Below, one piece after another: positions 1 through 9,315 of a DNA stretch of 58,947 nt. Below the pieces are notes generated by a model. The model was not told where the DNA came from. It did not search any database and was given only the letters and a program-made list of their open reading frames with translations. Location of the stretch: NCBI GenBank assembly GCA_035276085.1, contig DATELY010000095.1, positions 1-58,947 on the forward strand. The letters are read 5' to 3'. Source of the stretch: DATELY01 sp035276085 (GTDB lineage Bacteria; Pseudomonadota; Gammaproteobacteria; Steroidobacterales; Steroidobacteraceae). How positions within the stretch are numbered: the stretch's first letter is position 1; each line of letters begins with the position of its first letter. The position numbers and the translations under genes are program-made.

Positions 1-785
1 TTCAGTACCACGCCTACGACGTTCATCTCCGACAGCACCTCGGCCGCTTTCTCCACGGTGTTGCGATGGGTGTGTCCTTCCGATACGACCAATAGCAAGC
101 CGTCGACCTGCGGCGCAAAGCTCAACACATCGTCCGACAACATCAGCGGCGGCATGTCGAAGATCAGGACGGACTTCGGCATTTCGGTATGCAGCTTGTT
201 GAGCAGCTCCAGCATGCGTGGCGTGGACAACAGCTCCGATGCATGACCCAGGCCCTGGCGGTTGGGGATCACGCACAGGCGGTCGATGCCGACGCGATAG
301 ATGATGTCCGACACGTCGGCTTCACCCAACAGATAGTCGTTCAGGCCTTTGTCGTACTTCATGCCGAGATAACCGCCGACCTGGGGGCGTTGCAGGTCCA
401 GGTCGATCAGTACGACGGACGTGTGCGTCTCCTGGGACAACGCAATCGCGAGATTGATGGCCGTCATGGTCTTGCCCGCACCGGCTTCGGTGCCCGTGAC
501 GGCGAGCGAGCTCCAGCCATTCGCATTCATCCGATGCAGCACGCGCGTGCGGAGAATCTTGTAGGCCCGCAATGCGGCCTGATCGGAGACCTGCAACAGG
601 ATGTTGTTCCGTTTCAGCGTGCCCGAGTCGAGCGCCACGGTCTTGATGTGCGCCGGTTCCACGGCTGTCCGGTCGACGGTCTCGACCGCAGTCCGTCGCA
701 GAATCGGTGCGGGACGCGCAGCAACGCTCGCGTCGTCGGCAAGTGCACGCTGGCGCTTTTGAAAGGCGGTTTCGATGATGCTCAT
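1..785 (-). CDS. Tyrosine autokinase of EPS export (CpsD/CapB, XrtA type), 3' end cut by window
   Basis: This cytoplasmic ATPase and bacterial tyrosine kinase partners with the Wzz-type protein encoded just upstream to control exopolysaccharide polymerisation. The reading frame is open from an ATG at 785 to the left edge, so the C-terminus, with any tyrosine cluster, is not visible. The N-terminus MSIIE and the linker of about 60 residues resemble PEP-CTERM/XrtA-associated autokinases. Visible motifs are a Walker A GTEAGAGKT at about residues 98-106, a Walker A' LIDLDLQRP at about 126-134, and a later Walker B LIFDMPP. It follows the wzz-like gene by 27 bp and is the last visible member of the leftward export operon. 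The family call is secure. The XrtA subtype is inferred from the gene order. Confidence 0.9.
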   Translation of the reverse strand, partial: MSIIETAFQKRQRALADDASVAARPAPILRRTAVETVDRTAVEPAHIKTVALDSGTLKRNNILLQVSDQAALRAYKILRTRVLHRMNANGWSSLAVTGTEAGAGKTMTAINLAIALSQETHTSVVLIDLDLQRPQVGGYLGMKYDKGLNDYLLGEADVSDIIYRVGIDRLCVIPNRQGLGHASELLSTPRMLELLNKLHTEMPKSVLIFDMPPLMLSDDVLSFAPQVDGLLLVVSEGHTHRNTVEKAAEVLSEMNVVGVVL

Positions 786-812
786 TGAGAACTCACGTAC
801 GCAATTGCAAGG

Positions 813-2459
813 CTACTGCGACAGGAAGCGGGTCAAGAAGTACAGGATCGGAACGCCCGCAATCAACGAGGTCACGAGGAACCGCGCCTCACGCGTGCGC
901 CAATGACGATAGTGCGGCGGACGGATTTCCGGGATGACCGCCAGCGGGGTGACCTTGAGCAGCGTCTGAATGTCCCGGCTGCTGCGCACGGTGCTGTCGA
1001 GCATTTCCGCAATCAGAATCGCAACGAACGCGAGGGCCAGCGCACCGATCACGCCTAGAAGCGCGATCGCCGTGCGATGCGGCTTCGCCGGCTCGTCGGG
1101 CACGCGGGGCCGCTCCACCAGGCGGAACTTGTCGGCGTTGCCGGCCGCGATGCCCGCGGCTTGCAAGTCGGCGTCCATGCGCCGCGCCGAGAGCTGATCG
1201 TACTGTTGCCGCGCCGCGCCCAGATCGCGCGTCAACGTTTCGTATTCCTTTTCCACTTCCGGCGTCGACGCCAACCGCGAGTCGATGTCCGTGATGCGAT
1301 TGCGCAGCTCGGTGTTACGCACTTGCAAAGACGCGACTTGCGCGTCGATGGCGTTGAGCTGCGTGCGCAATTGAATCGAGGTGGGCGTGTTGTCGTCCAG
1401 ATCCTCCTCCGGCGCTTTCTCGCCACGGGCGATGCGATCTTCCAGCACCTGGATATCGCGCATCATGCGCTTCACGTCGGGATGGTTTTCGCTGTAACGC
1501 TGACGCGTCTCGGCGAGTATCGAGCGCTTCGCACGCAGTTGCGCCTGCAAGGACAGGCCGGCGGTCGATACGGCGCCTTGCTTCAAGCCTTCGATCTGGC
1601 GTCGCAGGGCGACCATGTCCGGGTGGTTCTCGTCATACGTTGCGCGCTTGCGCCGGTATTCGTCTTCCAACTGATACAGGGTCTGCCCGCTGGCCGACGT
1701 GGAGCGCAGCTGCGTGAGCTGATTGGTCAAGAACGCACGGCTCTGCTGGAACGTGTTGAGCTCGCGCTGAATCGATGAAATCTCCTGCTCCGCCTGATTG
1801 CGCTCCGACATATTGGCCTGCGCCGTGTCGGGGAGGCTCTCGAAGTGCGTGCGCTTGAAGTCCGCGAGCTTGGCTTCGAGATCGCTGATGCGCGCACGTG
1901 TGCGCTCAGCTTCGGAGGCATAAAACTTCCCCTGATCTTCCATGCGTTGAGCCGCATCGCGACGGCTGATCTCCAGGAACTTGTCGCCGATCCACGTGGC
2001 CGCCTTCTGTGCCGTCTCCGGATCGGGATGGTAGTAGCTGACCGTGAAGCCCGTATTGATGTCGCGCTCGCGACCGCTGGAGGGATCCAGGATCTTCTCG
2101 GTCACCATGTTCACGGCGACCGCCTCCATGACCGCGGCGCTCGCATCGTCCGGATCGTCCTTCAGATCGGGATATGGATTGAGCTGCTCCAACAATGCTT
2201 TGCGGTTCGGTCCTTGCATCACATCGAGCGTCAGCGCCGACACATATTGATCGGCGTAGTTCTCGTCGCGCCGCACGGCTTGCGCATCGTTGCCTTCACG
2301 CAGCTGAAAGGTCGCCTTCGAGCTGTAGACATTCGGCAGAGCAACGGCGAGCACCAGACCGATCAGTGCCACCGGCAACCCGACGGCCGCTGCCAACCGA
2401 CCCCGACGTTTCAACGTAACGACGTAGTCTGCCAACCGTGGGGTGGATTCCTGCTCCAT
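813..2459 (-). CDS. Wzz/GumC-family polysaccharide chain-length determinant (XrtA type)
   Basis: This inner-membrane polysaccharide co-polymerase of 548 residues sets EPS chain length with the adjacent tyrosine kinase. A short cytoplasmic N-terminus is followed by a membrane segment at about residues 22-42. A long periplasmic region rich in charged residues comes next and is probably coiled coil (about 170-250 and 310-420). Hydrophobic segments follow near residues 460-485 and 525-545. The length of about 550 residues and the separate kinase gene match PEP-CTERM-locus chain-length proteins rather than the short O-antigen Wzz type. It lies between the outer-membrane barrel gene (140 bp upstream) and the kinase gene (27 bp downstream). 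Confidence 0.9.
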   Translation of the reverse strand: MEQESTPRLADYVVTLKRRGRLAAAVGLPVALIGLVLAVALPNVYSSKATFQLREGNDAQAVRRDENYADQYVSALTLDVMQGPNRKALLEQLNPYPDLKDDPDDASAAVMEAVAVNMVTEKILDPSSGRERDINTGFTVSYYHPDPETAQKAATWIGDKFLEISRRDAAQRMEDQGKFYASEAERTRARISDLEAKLADFKRTHFESLPDTAQANMSERNQAEQEISSIQRELNTFQQSRAFLTNQLTQLRSTSASGQTLYQLEDEYRRKRATYDENHPDMVALRRQIEGLKQGAVSTAGLSLQAQLRAKRSILAETRQRYSENHPDVKRMMRDIQVLEDRIARGEKAPEEDLDDNTPTSIQLRTQLNAIDAQVASLQVRNTELRNRITDIDSRLASTPEVEKEYETLTRDLGAARQQYDQLSARRMDADLQAAGIAAGNADKFRLVERPRVPDEPAKPHRTAIALLGVIGALALAFVAILIAEMLDSTVRSSRDIQTLLKVTPLAVIPEIRPPHYRHWRTREARFLVTSLIAGVPILYFLTRFLSQ

Positions 2460-2599
2460 GTCTACCTCGTGGAACTCATCTCGAGCGGAAGGAATGCCCG
2501 CAGCATCGGCCGCCCAAACAACATGTCTGCGAGCTTCTACCTAACGCAGCTGCAACGTCAGAGTTTCCCTACCCATGAAATTCTTGGCTGTTCTTGCGC

Positions 2600-3829
2600 T
2601 CATTGCCGCCGTGGCGGGTCCCATACGATGGACAACACGACCTGATTCGACACGCCCGTGCCTTCCTGATCGCGCTTCTGCCGCCGGTAATCGTACGCGC
2701 CCACCAGCGAAAACGCCGGGGTGAAACGCCACTGCAAACCGGCGGAGCCGGCGTAGTAGCGCCGGTCGCGAAACTCGCCGTCGTCGTTCGCCGCTTCGTC
2801 GTTTGCACCGAGCACGCCGACGAATCCCGACACCGTGGGAGTGAATTCGCGTCGTACTTGAACGCGCAGATCGTCGCGCGTCACGAGCACACCGGACGCG
2901 TTCGGCCGCACACCATGCGTGAAGTCGGCAAAGATGGCCGTCACCTGATACTGCGCCTTGATACCCGCGCCCAACACGTAGTTCGTGGTCGGATCCGGTG
3001 CCTCGCCGATCTCGGGATCGTCTTCCTCGGTGCGCTCCGCGCCGATCCGCAAGTACGTCTGCATGATCTCAGTGCGATCGGTCCACAGCTCACCCTTCAG
3101 GCCGTAGCTCGTGCTGCGTCCCGTCAACGGCGTGTCGGGATCGAACGAGGTGCCCGTCGCAGCGATCAGGATTCGCTGCGTCGGCGAGAAACGGAAGCTC
3201 ATCCCCAAGCTACCCGCAATGCTGTCGAAGTCGGTGTTCGAGCCGACCGTATCGCGGGAATAGTCAGCCGAGTAGTACTCGAGCGCCGCCTCCACCGCCT
3301 TGGTCGGCGTCAGATCGAAACTCACCGAAGGCGCCAACCGAATCAGATCGCGACTGTTCTTGACGCGCACCGTGCCGTTTTCCACACCAACGCCGCCGCC
3401 GAGACCTGCGTCCGGCGGCTGATCCGCCTCGGGCTGCTCGCTCGTCTGCAAATCCTCGTGCGAATAGTAGCCCTCCAGACCGAAGCGCCACGTCTGCGCC
3501 TTGTGGGCGAATCCCAGGTTCACGTATTCATTGACGTCGTCGTCTTCGCTGTCGTCGGGGAAATACGTCGCCCGCACGCGCGGCGTCAAATTGAAGTCGG
3601 AGGTCGGCGTCACCGAGCGCAAACGCAAGGACACGTCGGCAAGACCGCCCTGCACGCTGTCCTCGTTGTCCGGCGCGAGACGGTAGTTGTCGTTGTACAT
3701 GCCGCCGAGCTCGACGCGCGGCTCGAAGCGATAGTCCGCAGCATCCGCCGCGCCGACCACGAAGACACTGAGACCCAAGGCACCCACCAACGTGGCACGC
3801 ACGCCGCGCAAAGTTTCTTGCGACATCAT
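2600..3829 (-). CDS. Outer-membrane beta-barrel protein of EPS locus
   Basis: This protein of about 409 residues has a signal peptide ending AADA/ADY and then the alternating polar/hydrophobic strands of an outer-membrane barrel. Phrases such as VELGGMYNDNYRL are typical of the BBP2-like and TIGR03016-like barrels found beside PEP-CTERM polysaccharide genes. The ORF could begin at an ATG at 3850 that overlaps the upstream stop as TAATG. However, an AAGGAG ribosome site lies just before the double ATG at 3829/3826, so that start is preferred and leaves a clean signal peptide. It sits between the Wza-like exporter and the Wzz-like gene. A role in passing polymer through the outer membrane or organising it there is inferred from position only. 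Confidence 0.8.
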   Translation of the reverse strand: MMSQETLRGVRATLVGALGLSVFVVGAADAADYRFEPRVELGGMYNDNYRLAPDNEDSVQGGLADVSLRLRSVTPTSDFNLTPRVRATYFPDDSEDDDVNEYVNLGFAHKAQTWRFGLEGYYSHEDLQTSEQPEADQPPDAGLGGGVGVENGTVRVKNSRDLIRLAPSVSFDLTPTKAVEAALEYYSADYSRDTVGSNTDFDSIAGSLGMSFRFSPTQRILIAATGTSFDPDTPLTGRSTSYGLKGELWTDRTEIMQTYLRIGAERTEEDDPEIGEAPDPTTNYVLGAGIKAQYQVTAIFADFTHGVRPNASGVLVTRDDLRVQVRREFTPTVSGFVGVLGANDEAANDDGEFRDRRYYAGSAGLQWRFTPAFSLVGAYDYRRQKRDQEGTGVSNQVVLSIVWDPPRRQ

Positions 3830-3849
3830 CACGCTCCTTAAGTGCAGCA

Positions 3850-4416
3850 TTACGGCACCACCACGACATCGCCGCTCTGCAACTCGATGTTCTGTTCGAG
3901 GCTGCGGCCCTTCACCACATTGGTGTAATCGAAGCGGAATGACTGTTGATTGCCGGCGGCGCGCCGCAGAATCATGATGTTGGCGAGCGAGGCGAACGGC
4001 GTCGTGCCGCCGGCCATGCTCAGTGCCTGCATCACATCGACGCTGGGATTCACGATGAATTCGCCGGGTCGCGTCACCTGGCCGATGACGTACACCTTGT
4101 TACCTTTGATCTCTTTCACCGAAACGGTGACCACCGGATCGGAGATGTAGCCCTTCAAGCGCTCGGTGATGAGCTTGTGCAGGTCGGTGACCGTCTTGTT
4201 GCGGGCATCCACCTGACCCACCAGCGGAAACGCGAAGGTGCCATCAGGGGTCACCAGCACATCGCCTTGGAGATCGGGCTCTTTCCAGATCGAGACACTC
4301 AATAAGTCGCCAGGCTTCACCGTGTACGGCAGATCCGCCGCTTGCACTGCAGCACCTGTTCCCCACAGCAGCGAGAGAACGACGAAACGCGCGACGACAG
4401 CAAACGAGTTCTTCAT
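3850..4416 (-). CDS. Polysaccharide export protein (Wza/GumB family, XrtA type)
   Basis: This periplasmic/outer-membrane exporter of 188 residues is secreted through a signal peptide ending AVQA/ADL. A poly-export domain begins YTVKPGDLLSVSIWKEPDL, and an SLBB-like region (VYVIGQVTRPGEF) follows. There is no lipobox cysteine, unlike E. coli Wza, and the protein is about half Wza's length. Both traits are usual in PEP-CTERM EPS loci. The ATG at 4416 was chosen because a GGAGG site precedes it and the longer ORF would place 68 unlikely residues before the signal peptide. It is the first gene of the leftward export operon. The 292 bp to the rightward glycosyltransferase gene should carry divergent promoters. 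Confidence 0.88.
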   Translation of the reverse strand: MKNSFAVVARFVVLSLLWGTGAAVQAADLPYTVKPGDLLSVSIWKEPDLQGDVLVTPDGTFAFPLVGQVDARNKTVTDLHKLITERLKGYISDPVVTVSVKEIKGNKVYVIGQVTRPGEFIVNPSVDVMQALSMAGGTTPFASLANIMILRRAAGNQQSFRFDYTNVVKGRSLEQNIELQSGDVVVVP

Positions 4417-4708
4417 CTTTACCTTACCTCCAAAATGGCTGCGCACGCTGCGGTCTGGGCGGGCGCAAACACAAAGTGTTTTCATCGGGCGACAGGGCGC
4501 CAGCGGCGTCCACTTAGGGCACCGTATCGACTTTCGGCCTGGAAACCCTGCAACAGCTACAGTCGCAATCCGGAACTTTCCGCACCTTGCACCGTTAAGC
4601 CGAAGCAAGTCCAACTTCACGATGCCGGTGTTTTACCGGCCTTGTAACGCACCAACTCAGCCAATTGTTCAAGAGCCGCGCAAAGCGGTCGCGAACGCAA
4701 CGATTCCG

Positions 4709-5689
4709 ATGTCGATGACCTCTCTACACCCGCGCCTGTCGATCATCGTTCCCTTCTACAACGAGGAGGAGAACATCCGGCGCATGTACGAAGCGATTAC
4801 AACCGCCGTGGTTCCACTCGACATCGGTTTCGAGATGGTTTTCGTGGACGACGGTAGCCGCGACGCGACAGCGCGCATCGGTGCCGAGATCGCGCTGGAG
4901 GATCCCCGCGTCCGTTTCGTCAGGTTCCGGCGCAATTACGGCCAGACACCCGCGATGGCGGCGGGCATCGAACATGCCCGCGGCGAAGTGCTCGTGACGA
5001 TGGATGGCGACCTGCAGAACGATCCGGCCGACGTCGGCATTCTGCTGGCCAAGATCGATGAGGGTTACGACATCGTCGTGGGCTGGCGGCACAACCGGCA
5101 GGACAAGCTCGTGTCGCGCAGGATTCCGTCCATCATTGCCAATCGGCTCATCGGCAAGGTAACGGGCGTGCCCATCCGCGACAACGGCTGCTCGCTCAAG
5201 GCCTTTCGCGCGAATCTGATCAAGAACATTCCGTTGTATTCCGAGATGCATCGCTTCATTCCGGCCATGGCATCGGTCGCGGGCCCGCGCATCGCACAGA
5301 TCAAGGTGCGCCACCACGCGCGGCAGTTCGGCAAGTCCAAGTACGGCTTGTCGCGCATTTACAAGGTGCTGCTCGATCTCATGGTGATCAAGACCGTGGC
5401 GTCCTTCACATCGCGGCCGCTGCTCTGGTTCTCGTTGCTGTCACTGCCGCTCGTATTGTTGGGTACGGGTCTCTTGCTCTTCGCCACGGTCGACGCATTC
5501 CTGCAGGCCGTCGCGCCTTCGGTGCCGCTGGCGGGATCCGGGCTCATATTCATTGCCTCCGCCGTCGGCATGTTCAGCGCCGGCGCGTTGGGGGAGATGA
5601 TTTACAAACTAGGCGATATTCGCGAGCACCATTTCTCGCGGTTGACACAGCACATCGAAACCGCGCGTCTGATCGCGCCGGCCGTTTGA
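4709..5689 (+). CDS. GT2 family glycosyltransferase (GtrB/DPM1-like), membrane anchored
   Basis: This is a family 2 glycosyltransferase of 326 residues, likely to move a sugar onto a polyprenyl phosphate or a lipid-linked acceptor at the inner membrane. The N-terminal GT-A fold is clear: LSIIVPFYNEEENI, the nucleotide-binding FVDDGS and the metal-binding MDGDLQNDP. Two membrane segments follow at about residues 232-257 and 276-300, the DPM1/GtrB/ArnC layout. The start at 4709 is the last ATG giving a full domain. An upstream ATG at 4622 is possible, and no strong ribosome site distinguishes them. It opens the rightward EPS operon and precedes a degenerate relative by 18 bp. Confidence 0.88.
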   Translation: MSMTSLHPRLSIIVPFYNEEENIRRMYEAITTAVVPLDIGFEMVFVDDGSRDATARIGAEIALEDPRVRFVRFRRNYGQTPAMAAGIEHARGEVLVTMDGDLQNDPADVGILLAKIDEGYDIVVGWRHNRQDKLVSRRIPSIIANRLIGKVTGVPIRDNGCSLKAFRANLIKNIPLYSEMHRFIPAMASVAGPRIAQIKVRHHARQFGKSKYGLSRIYKVLLDLMVIKTVASFTSRPLLWFSLLSLPLVLLGTGLLLFATVDAFLQAVAPSVPLAGSGLIFIASAVGMFSAGALGEMIYKLGDIREHHFSRLTQHIETARLIAPAV

Positions 5690-5707
5690 GACACCTGAGG
5701 GAACACC

Positions 5708-6742
5708 ATGGGTACGCCAGCTGCTGACATGAGCTTGTCGGTCATCATTCCAGTCGGCGGCCGCCAGGCCGATCTCGCTGAGCTCCATGCGGACTATCAG
5801 CGCGAATTACTCGCCACCGGCGAGCGCTTCGAAATGATCTTCGTGCTGGACGGCGTACAACCGGCCGCCGCGACGACGCTGCAGCGGCTCAAGAACGCCG
5901 GCGCGGATATCGTCGTGGTGGGGCTCACTCGTTCCTTCGGCGAAGCGACCGCCTTGATGGCCGGATTCGAACGCTCGCGGGGCGAGCGCATCCTGATCCT
6001 GCCGGCCTATCACCAGATCGACAGCCGCGAGATCGGCAAGCTTCTCGGCGGGCTGGCGAGCGCGGATGTCTGCACCGGACGTCGCTGGCCGCGTGTCGGT
6101 GGCGCGTTCGAGCGCGTACGGCGCGCGGCGTTCCATGGGTTGCTGTCGTGGATCACGAAAGTCCGTGTGCGCGATGTCGGTTGCGGCGCGCGTGCGCTGA
6201 AGCGTCGTGTGCTGGAAGAGATTCCTCTCTATGGCGATCAATCGCGCTTCTTGCCCGTTCTTGCAGACCGGCAAGGGTTCAAGGTGACCGAAATCGACGT
6301 GCGCCAATCGCCGCGCGACCGCTTCGAAGGAGTCTATCGGCCGCGTGAATACGCCCGGCGTCTGCTCGACATCTTCACGGTGTTCTTCCTCGTCCGTTTC
6401 ACGAAGAGGCCGCTGCGGTTCTTCGGCATGATCGGCGCGTCGATGTTCATCCTGGGCGTGCTGGTGTTGCTCGAGCTCGTCATCGAACGTCTGTTTGGCG
6501 GCGTTCCGCTCGCCGATCGCCCGGCGCTCCTGCTGTCTTCGCTCTTCGTCGTCCTCGGCTTGCAGTTGTTTGCACTCGGTCTGCTGGGCGAGCTGGTGAT
6601 CTTCACTCACGCGCGTCACATCAAGGATTACCAGGTGGCGGAAGTGATCGAATACGGACCGGCGGCACCCACGCAGAGCAGTGAACAACAGTTGCCATCG
6701 ACGACGTCAGAAAGCGATGGGTTCGCACCGACGACGGCCTGA
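5708..6742 (+). CDS. GT2-like protein lacking canonical acidic motifs, paired with upstream GT2
   Basis: This 344-residue protein has the same fold order as its upstream neighbour: an N-terminal GT-A-like domain, then two membrane segments at about 230-255 and 270-300. The motifs have drifted. The neighbour's FVDDGS reads FVLDGV here, and the neighbour's MDGDLQND reads LPAYHQIDS, so the usual DxD-type metal site is absent. Structural landmarks such as RFLPVLADRQGFKV remain. A GAGG ribosome site lies before the ATG at 5708. It could be a regulatory or structural partner of the active enzyme, or a transferase with altered chemistry. GT2 ancestry is secure; catalytic activity is doubtful. Confidence 0.8.
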   Translation: MGTPAADMSLSVIIPVGGRQADLAELHADYQRELLATGERFEMIFVLDGVQPAAATTLQRLKNAGADIVVVGLTRSFGEATALMAGFERSRGERILILPAYHQIDSREIGKLLGGLASADVCTGRRWPRVGGAFERVRRAAFHGLLSWITKVRVRDVGCGARALKRRVLEEIPLYGDQSRFLPVLADRQGFKVTEIDVRQSPRDRFEGVYRPREYARRLLDIFTVFFLVRFTKRPLRFFGMIGASMFILGVLVLLELVIERLFGGVPLADRPALLLSSLFVVLGLQLFALGLLGELVIFTHARHIKDYQVAEVIEYGPAAPTQSSEQQLPSTTSESDGFAPTTA

Positions 6743-6763
6743 GGCGTCGACCTGAGGCGTCGA

Positions 6764-8122
6764 ATGGAGCGGCTGACGAAGCTGATCAAGCTGCTGAAGG
6801 TGGGCGACTTGGCGGTGCGCCGCAACCCCCTCTTCTATAACGAAGTCAGCAACGCATTCACCGCAGCCGATGCGGCAGACCTCGCGGGGCAACGCGAGTG
6901 GACGCGCGCGCGCTTGCACGAAGTGCTGTGGAATGCCCGCCGCTCGGCATATGGTCGTCGCGTCCGCGGCACGGAAGATCCAAACACATGGCCGCTGCTG
7001 ACCAAAGATGCAGTTCGCGCGGCACCGCACGCGTTTCACGCCGGCTCTACCCTGCTCACCGTGAAGGCGAGTACCGGCGGCACCTCCGGCTCGCCGTTGC
7101 CACTCGTGCGCTCGTTGCGCTCGATCGTGGCGGAGCAGGTGTGCCTGGACCGCATGCAACAGTTGCTCGGCCTCGATGGTCGGCAGTCACGCGCGGCCGT
7201 CTTGCGCACCGACAGCATCAAAGACCCGAACGACTTCGGACCGCCGTACTGGGTGCACGCAGCCGGCGGTCGACGTCTGGTGTTCTCGTCCTATCACTTG
7301 AATGCGGCCACGCTGCCGGCCTACATCACCGCACTGCGTGAGTTTCGGCCCGACGTGCTGCTGGGTTATCCGACGTCGCTCGATGCACTGTGCACGTTGC
7401 TGGAGCGCGCGGATCAAAGCGTCCACATCCCGCGCGTGATCTGCAGCTCCGAAGTACTGCACGAGCAGACCTGGTCGTTGGCACGGCAGCGCCTCGATTG
7501 CGCCCTCCTCGATTACTACGGCCAAGCTGAGCGCGTCGCCTTTGCGTACGCCACGGCGCCGGCCAGCTATCGCTTCCTCCCCGGCTATGGACAGGTGGAG
7601 CTCGTGCACCGCGAACGAATCGGAGAAGACAGCCTGTACGAGATCGTCGGTACATCGTTGTGGAATCTGTCCATGCCGCTCGTGCGCTATTGCACGGGCG
7701 ATCTCGTCAGGGTACCCGCGAGCTGGGGCGCAGCGGAGCTCGAAGAGCTCGTGCTCGGCCTGCGCACGTTCTCGGGCGTGCTCGGACGCGACAGCGACAT
7801 TCTCGTGTCGCCGGAAGGCGTGAAGATCACGGGTCTGAGTCACTTCCATCGCAACGTCGCGCACTTGCATCGAGTACAGATCATCCAGGAGTCGCTGTCC
7901 CAGGTGCGCATCAAGGCGATCACGACCGCGGGATTCTCGACGCGCGATGAGGAGCACTATTTGAGTAACGTGCGCGACAAGCTCCCGCGCAGCATGGCAG
8001 TCGCGTTCGAGCAGGTGGAATCGCTGGAGCGTACTGCGTTGGGGAAGACGCCATTCGTGATTCATCGTCCGCCGGTGAAAGATCATCTGCGAGCCTCGAC
8101 TCAACAACGAGGTCGCGCATGA
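6764..8122 (+). CDS. CapK/PaaK-like adenylate-forming protein of EPS locus
   Basis: This 452-residue protein belongs to the phenylacetate-CoA ligase-like (CapK) branch of AMP-forming enzymes. It carries a phosphate-binding loop STGGTSGSPL at about residues 103-112, a YYGQAERVAFA motif near 252-262, and a later RYCTGDLVRV block. CapK-like proteins recur in capsule and EPS clusters. They probably activate a carboxylate for transfer to the polymer, but the substrate is not known. The gene starts directly after a 13-bp tandem duplication that carries the ribosome site. It is co-directional with the flanking glycosyltransferase genes. Confidence 0.85.
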   Translation: MERLTKLIKLLKVGDLAVRRNPLFYNEVSNAFTAADAADLAGQREWTRARLHEVLWNARRSAYGRRVRGTEDPNTWPLLTKDAVRAAPHAFHAGSTLLTVKASTGGTSGSPLPLVRSLRSIVAEQVCLDRMQQLLGLDGRQSRAAVLRTDSIKDPNDFGPPYWVHAAGGRRLVFSSYHLNAATLPAYITALREFRPDVLLGYPTSLDALCTLLERADQSVHIPRVICSSEVLHEQTWSLARQRLDCALLDYYGQAERVAFAYATAPASYRFLPGYGQVELVHRERIGEDSLYEIVGTSLWNLSMPLVRYCTGDLVRVPASWGAAELEELVLGLRTFSGVLGRDSDILVSPEGVKITGLSHFHRNVAHLHRVQIIQESLSQVRIKAITTAGFSTRDEEHYLSNVRDKLPRSMAVAFEQVESLERTALGKTPFVIHRPPVKDHLRASTQQRGRA

Positions 8123-8160
8123 GCGCGCACCGCATCCGCCGGCTCGCGTAAGGCACACTC

Positions 8161-9315
8161 ATGTCTGCCGTGCCCAAATCCATGCCCGCGCGCAAACCCA
8201 GCATCTGCTTTCTGGGGCTGGACAATCTTCCTGTGCTCGCGCGCGAGTACAACCATCACTACATCGGCGGCGAGCCCGTGCAGCAGACGCTGCTTGCCCT
8301 GGCATTCGCGCGACGCGGTTACCCGGTGTCGATGGTCATCGCGGATTACGGACAAACGGATGGCGCGCAGTGGCAGGGTGTGCGCACGTACAAAGCCTAT
8401 CGGCCCGGTGCCGGCATGCCCGTCGTGCGCTTCATCCACCCGCGCTGGACAGGACTGTGGTCCGCGCTCAAGCGCGCCGATGCCGATGTCTACTACACGA
8501 GCTGCAGTGGCGCTCAGGTCGGGCAGCTCGCGATGTTCTGCCGCCAGCACGGGCGCAAGCTGATCTTCCGCAGCGCCAGCGATGCCGATTGCGACGCCGA
8601 GCTGCCGCTGATCAAGTACTGGCGCGACAAGCAGCTGTATGCGTATGGCCTGAAACGTGCCGATGCCGTGCTCACGCAGAGCACCAGGCAACGCCACGCA
8701 ATGCAGGCCAACTTCGGCGTGGACAGCACGGTCGCGAGCATGCTCGTGGACTTCGGCACGGTGCGCGCCTTCGCCGAGCGGGATATCGATCTGTTGTGGG
8801 TCAGCAATCTGCGCGGCTTGAAACGCCCGGAGCTGTTCCTGGACTTGAGTGAGCACTTGCCGCGCCTGCGCGCCCACATGGTGGGTGGCCCGATGTCCGC
8901 CGAGCGCGGCCTGTTCGATGCCATGCAGGCACGCGCGCAGCAGATGCCGCAAGTGACGTTCAACGGACGCATCGCCTATCACGACGTGCAGCCCTTCTAC
9001 GAGCGTGCGCGCATCCTCATCAATACGTCGGATATCGAAGGCTTTCCCAACACGTATCTGCAAGCGTGGTCGTGCGGCGTCCCGGTCGTGTCGTTCTTCG
9101 ATCCCGATCGACTGATCGAACGCGAAGGCTTGGGCCGCGTGCCGAAGAATGCGGATGAAATGAGGGCCGCGGTCGACGAGCTGACAGGCGATGAATCCGC
9201 GTGGCAACGCGCGAGCGAGCGCTGCGGCGCCTTCATGAATCGCGCGTTCGCCGAAAACACCGTGCTCGCGACGTACGAACGAGCCGTTGCAGACGTGCTG
9301 GGGCAACGCGGATGA
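8161..9315 (+). CDS. GT4-like glycosyltransferase
   Basis: This 384-residue GT-B glycosyltransferase is expected to add a sugar to the growing EPS repeat unit on the cytoplasmic side. The C-terminal Rossmann domain carries the family signature INTSDIEGFPNTYLQAWSCG, where the EGFPN glutamate region contacts the nucleotide sugar. The N-terminal domain is unusual in starting ICFLGLDNLPVL and containing YIGGEPVQQTLLALAFA. Its stop overlaps the next gene's start as ATGA (9312-9315), so the two transferases are translationally coupled. The sugar donor cannot be told from sequence. Confidence 0.85.
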   Translation: MSAVPKSMPARKPSICFLGLDNLPVLAREYNHHYIGGEPVQQTLLALAFARRGYPVSMVIADYGQTDGAQWQGVRTYKAYRPGAGMPVVRFIHPRWTGLWSALKRADADVYYTSCSGAQVGQLAMFCRQHGRKLIFRSASDADCDAELPLIKYWRDKQLYAYGLKRADAVLTQSTRQRHAMQANFGVDSTVASMLVDFGTVRAFAERDIDLLWVSNLRGLKRPELFLDLSEHLPRLRAHMVGGPMSAERGLFDAMQARAQQMPQVTFNGRIAYHDVQPFYERARILINTSDIEGFPNTYLQAWSCGVPVVSFFDPDRLIEREGLGRVPKNADEMRAAVDELTGDESAWQRASERCGAFMNRAFAENTVLATYERAVADVLGQRG

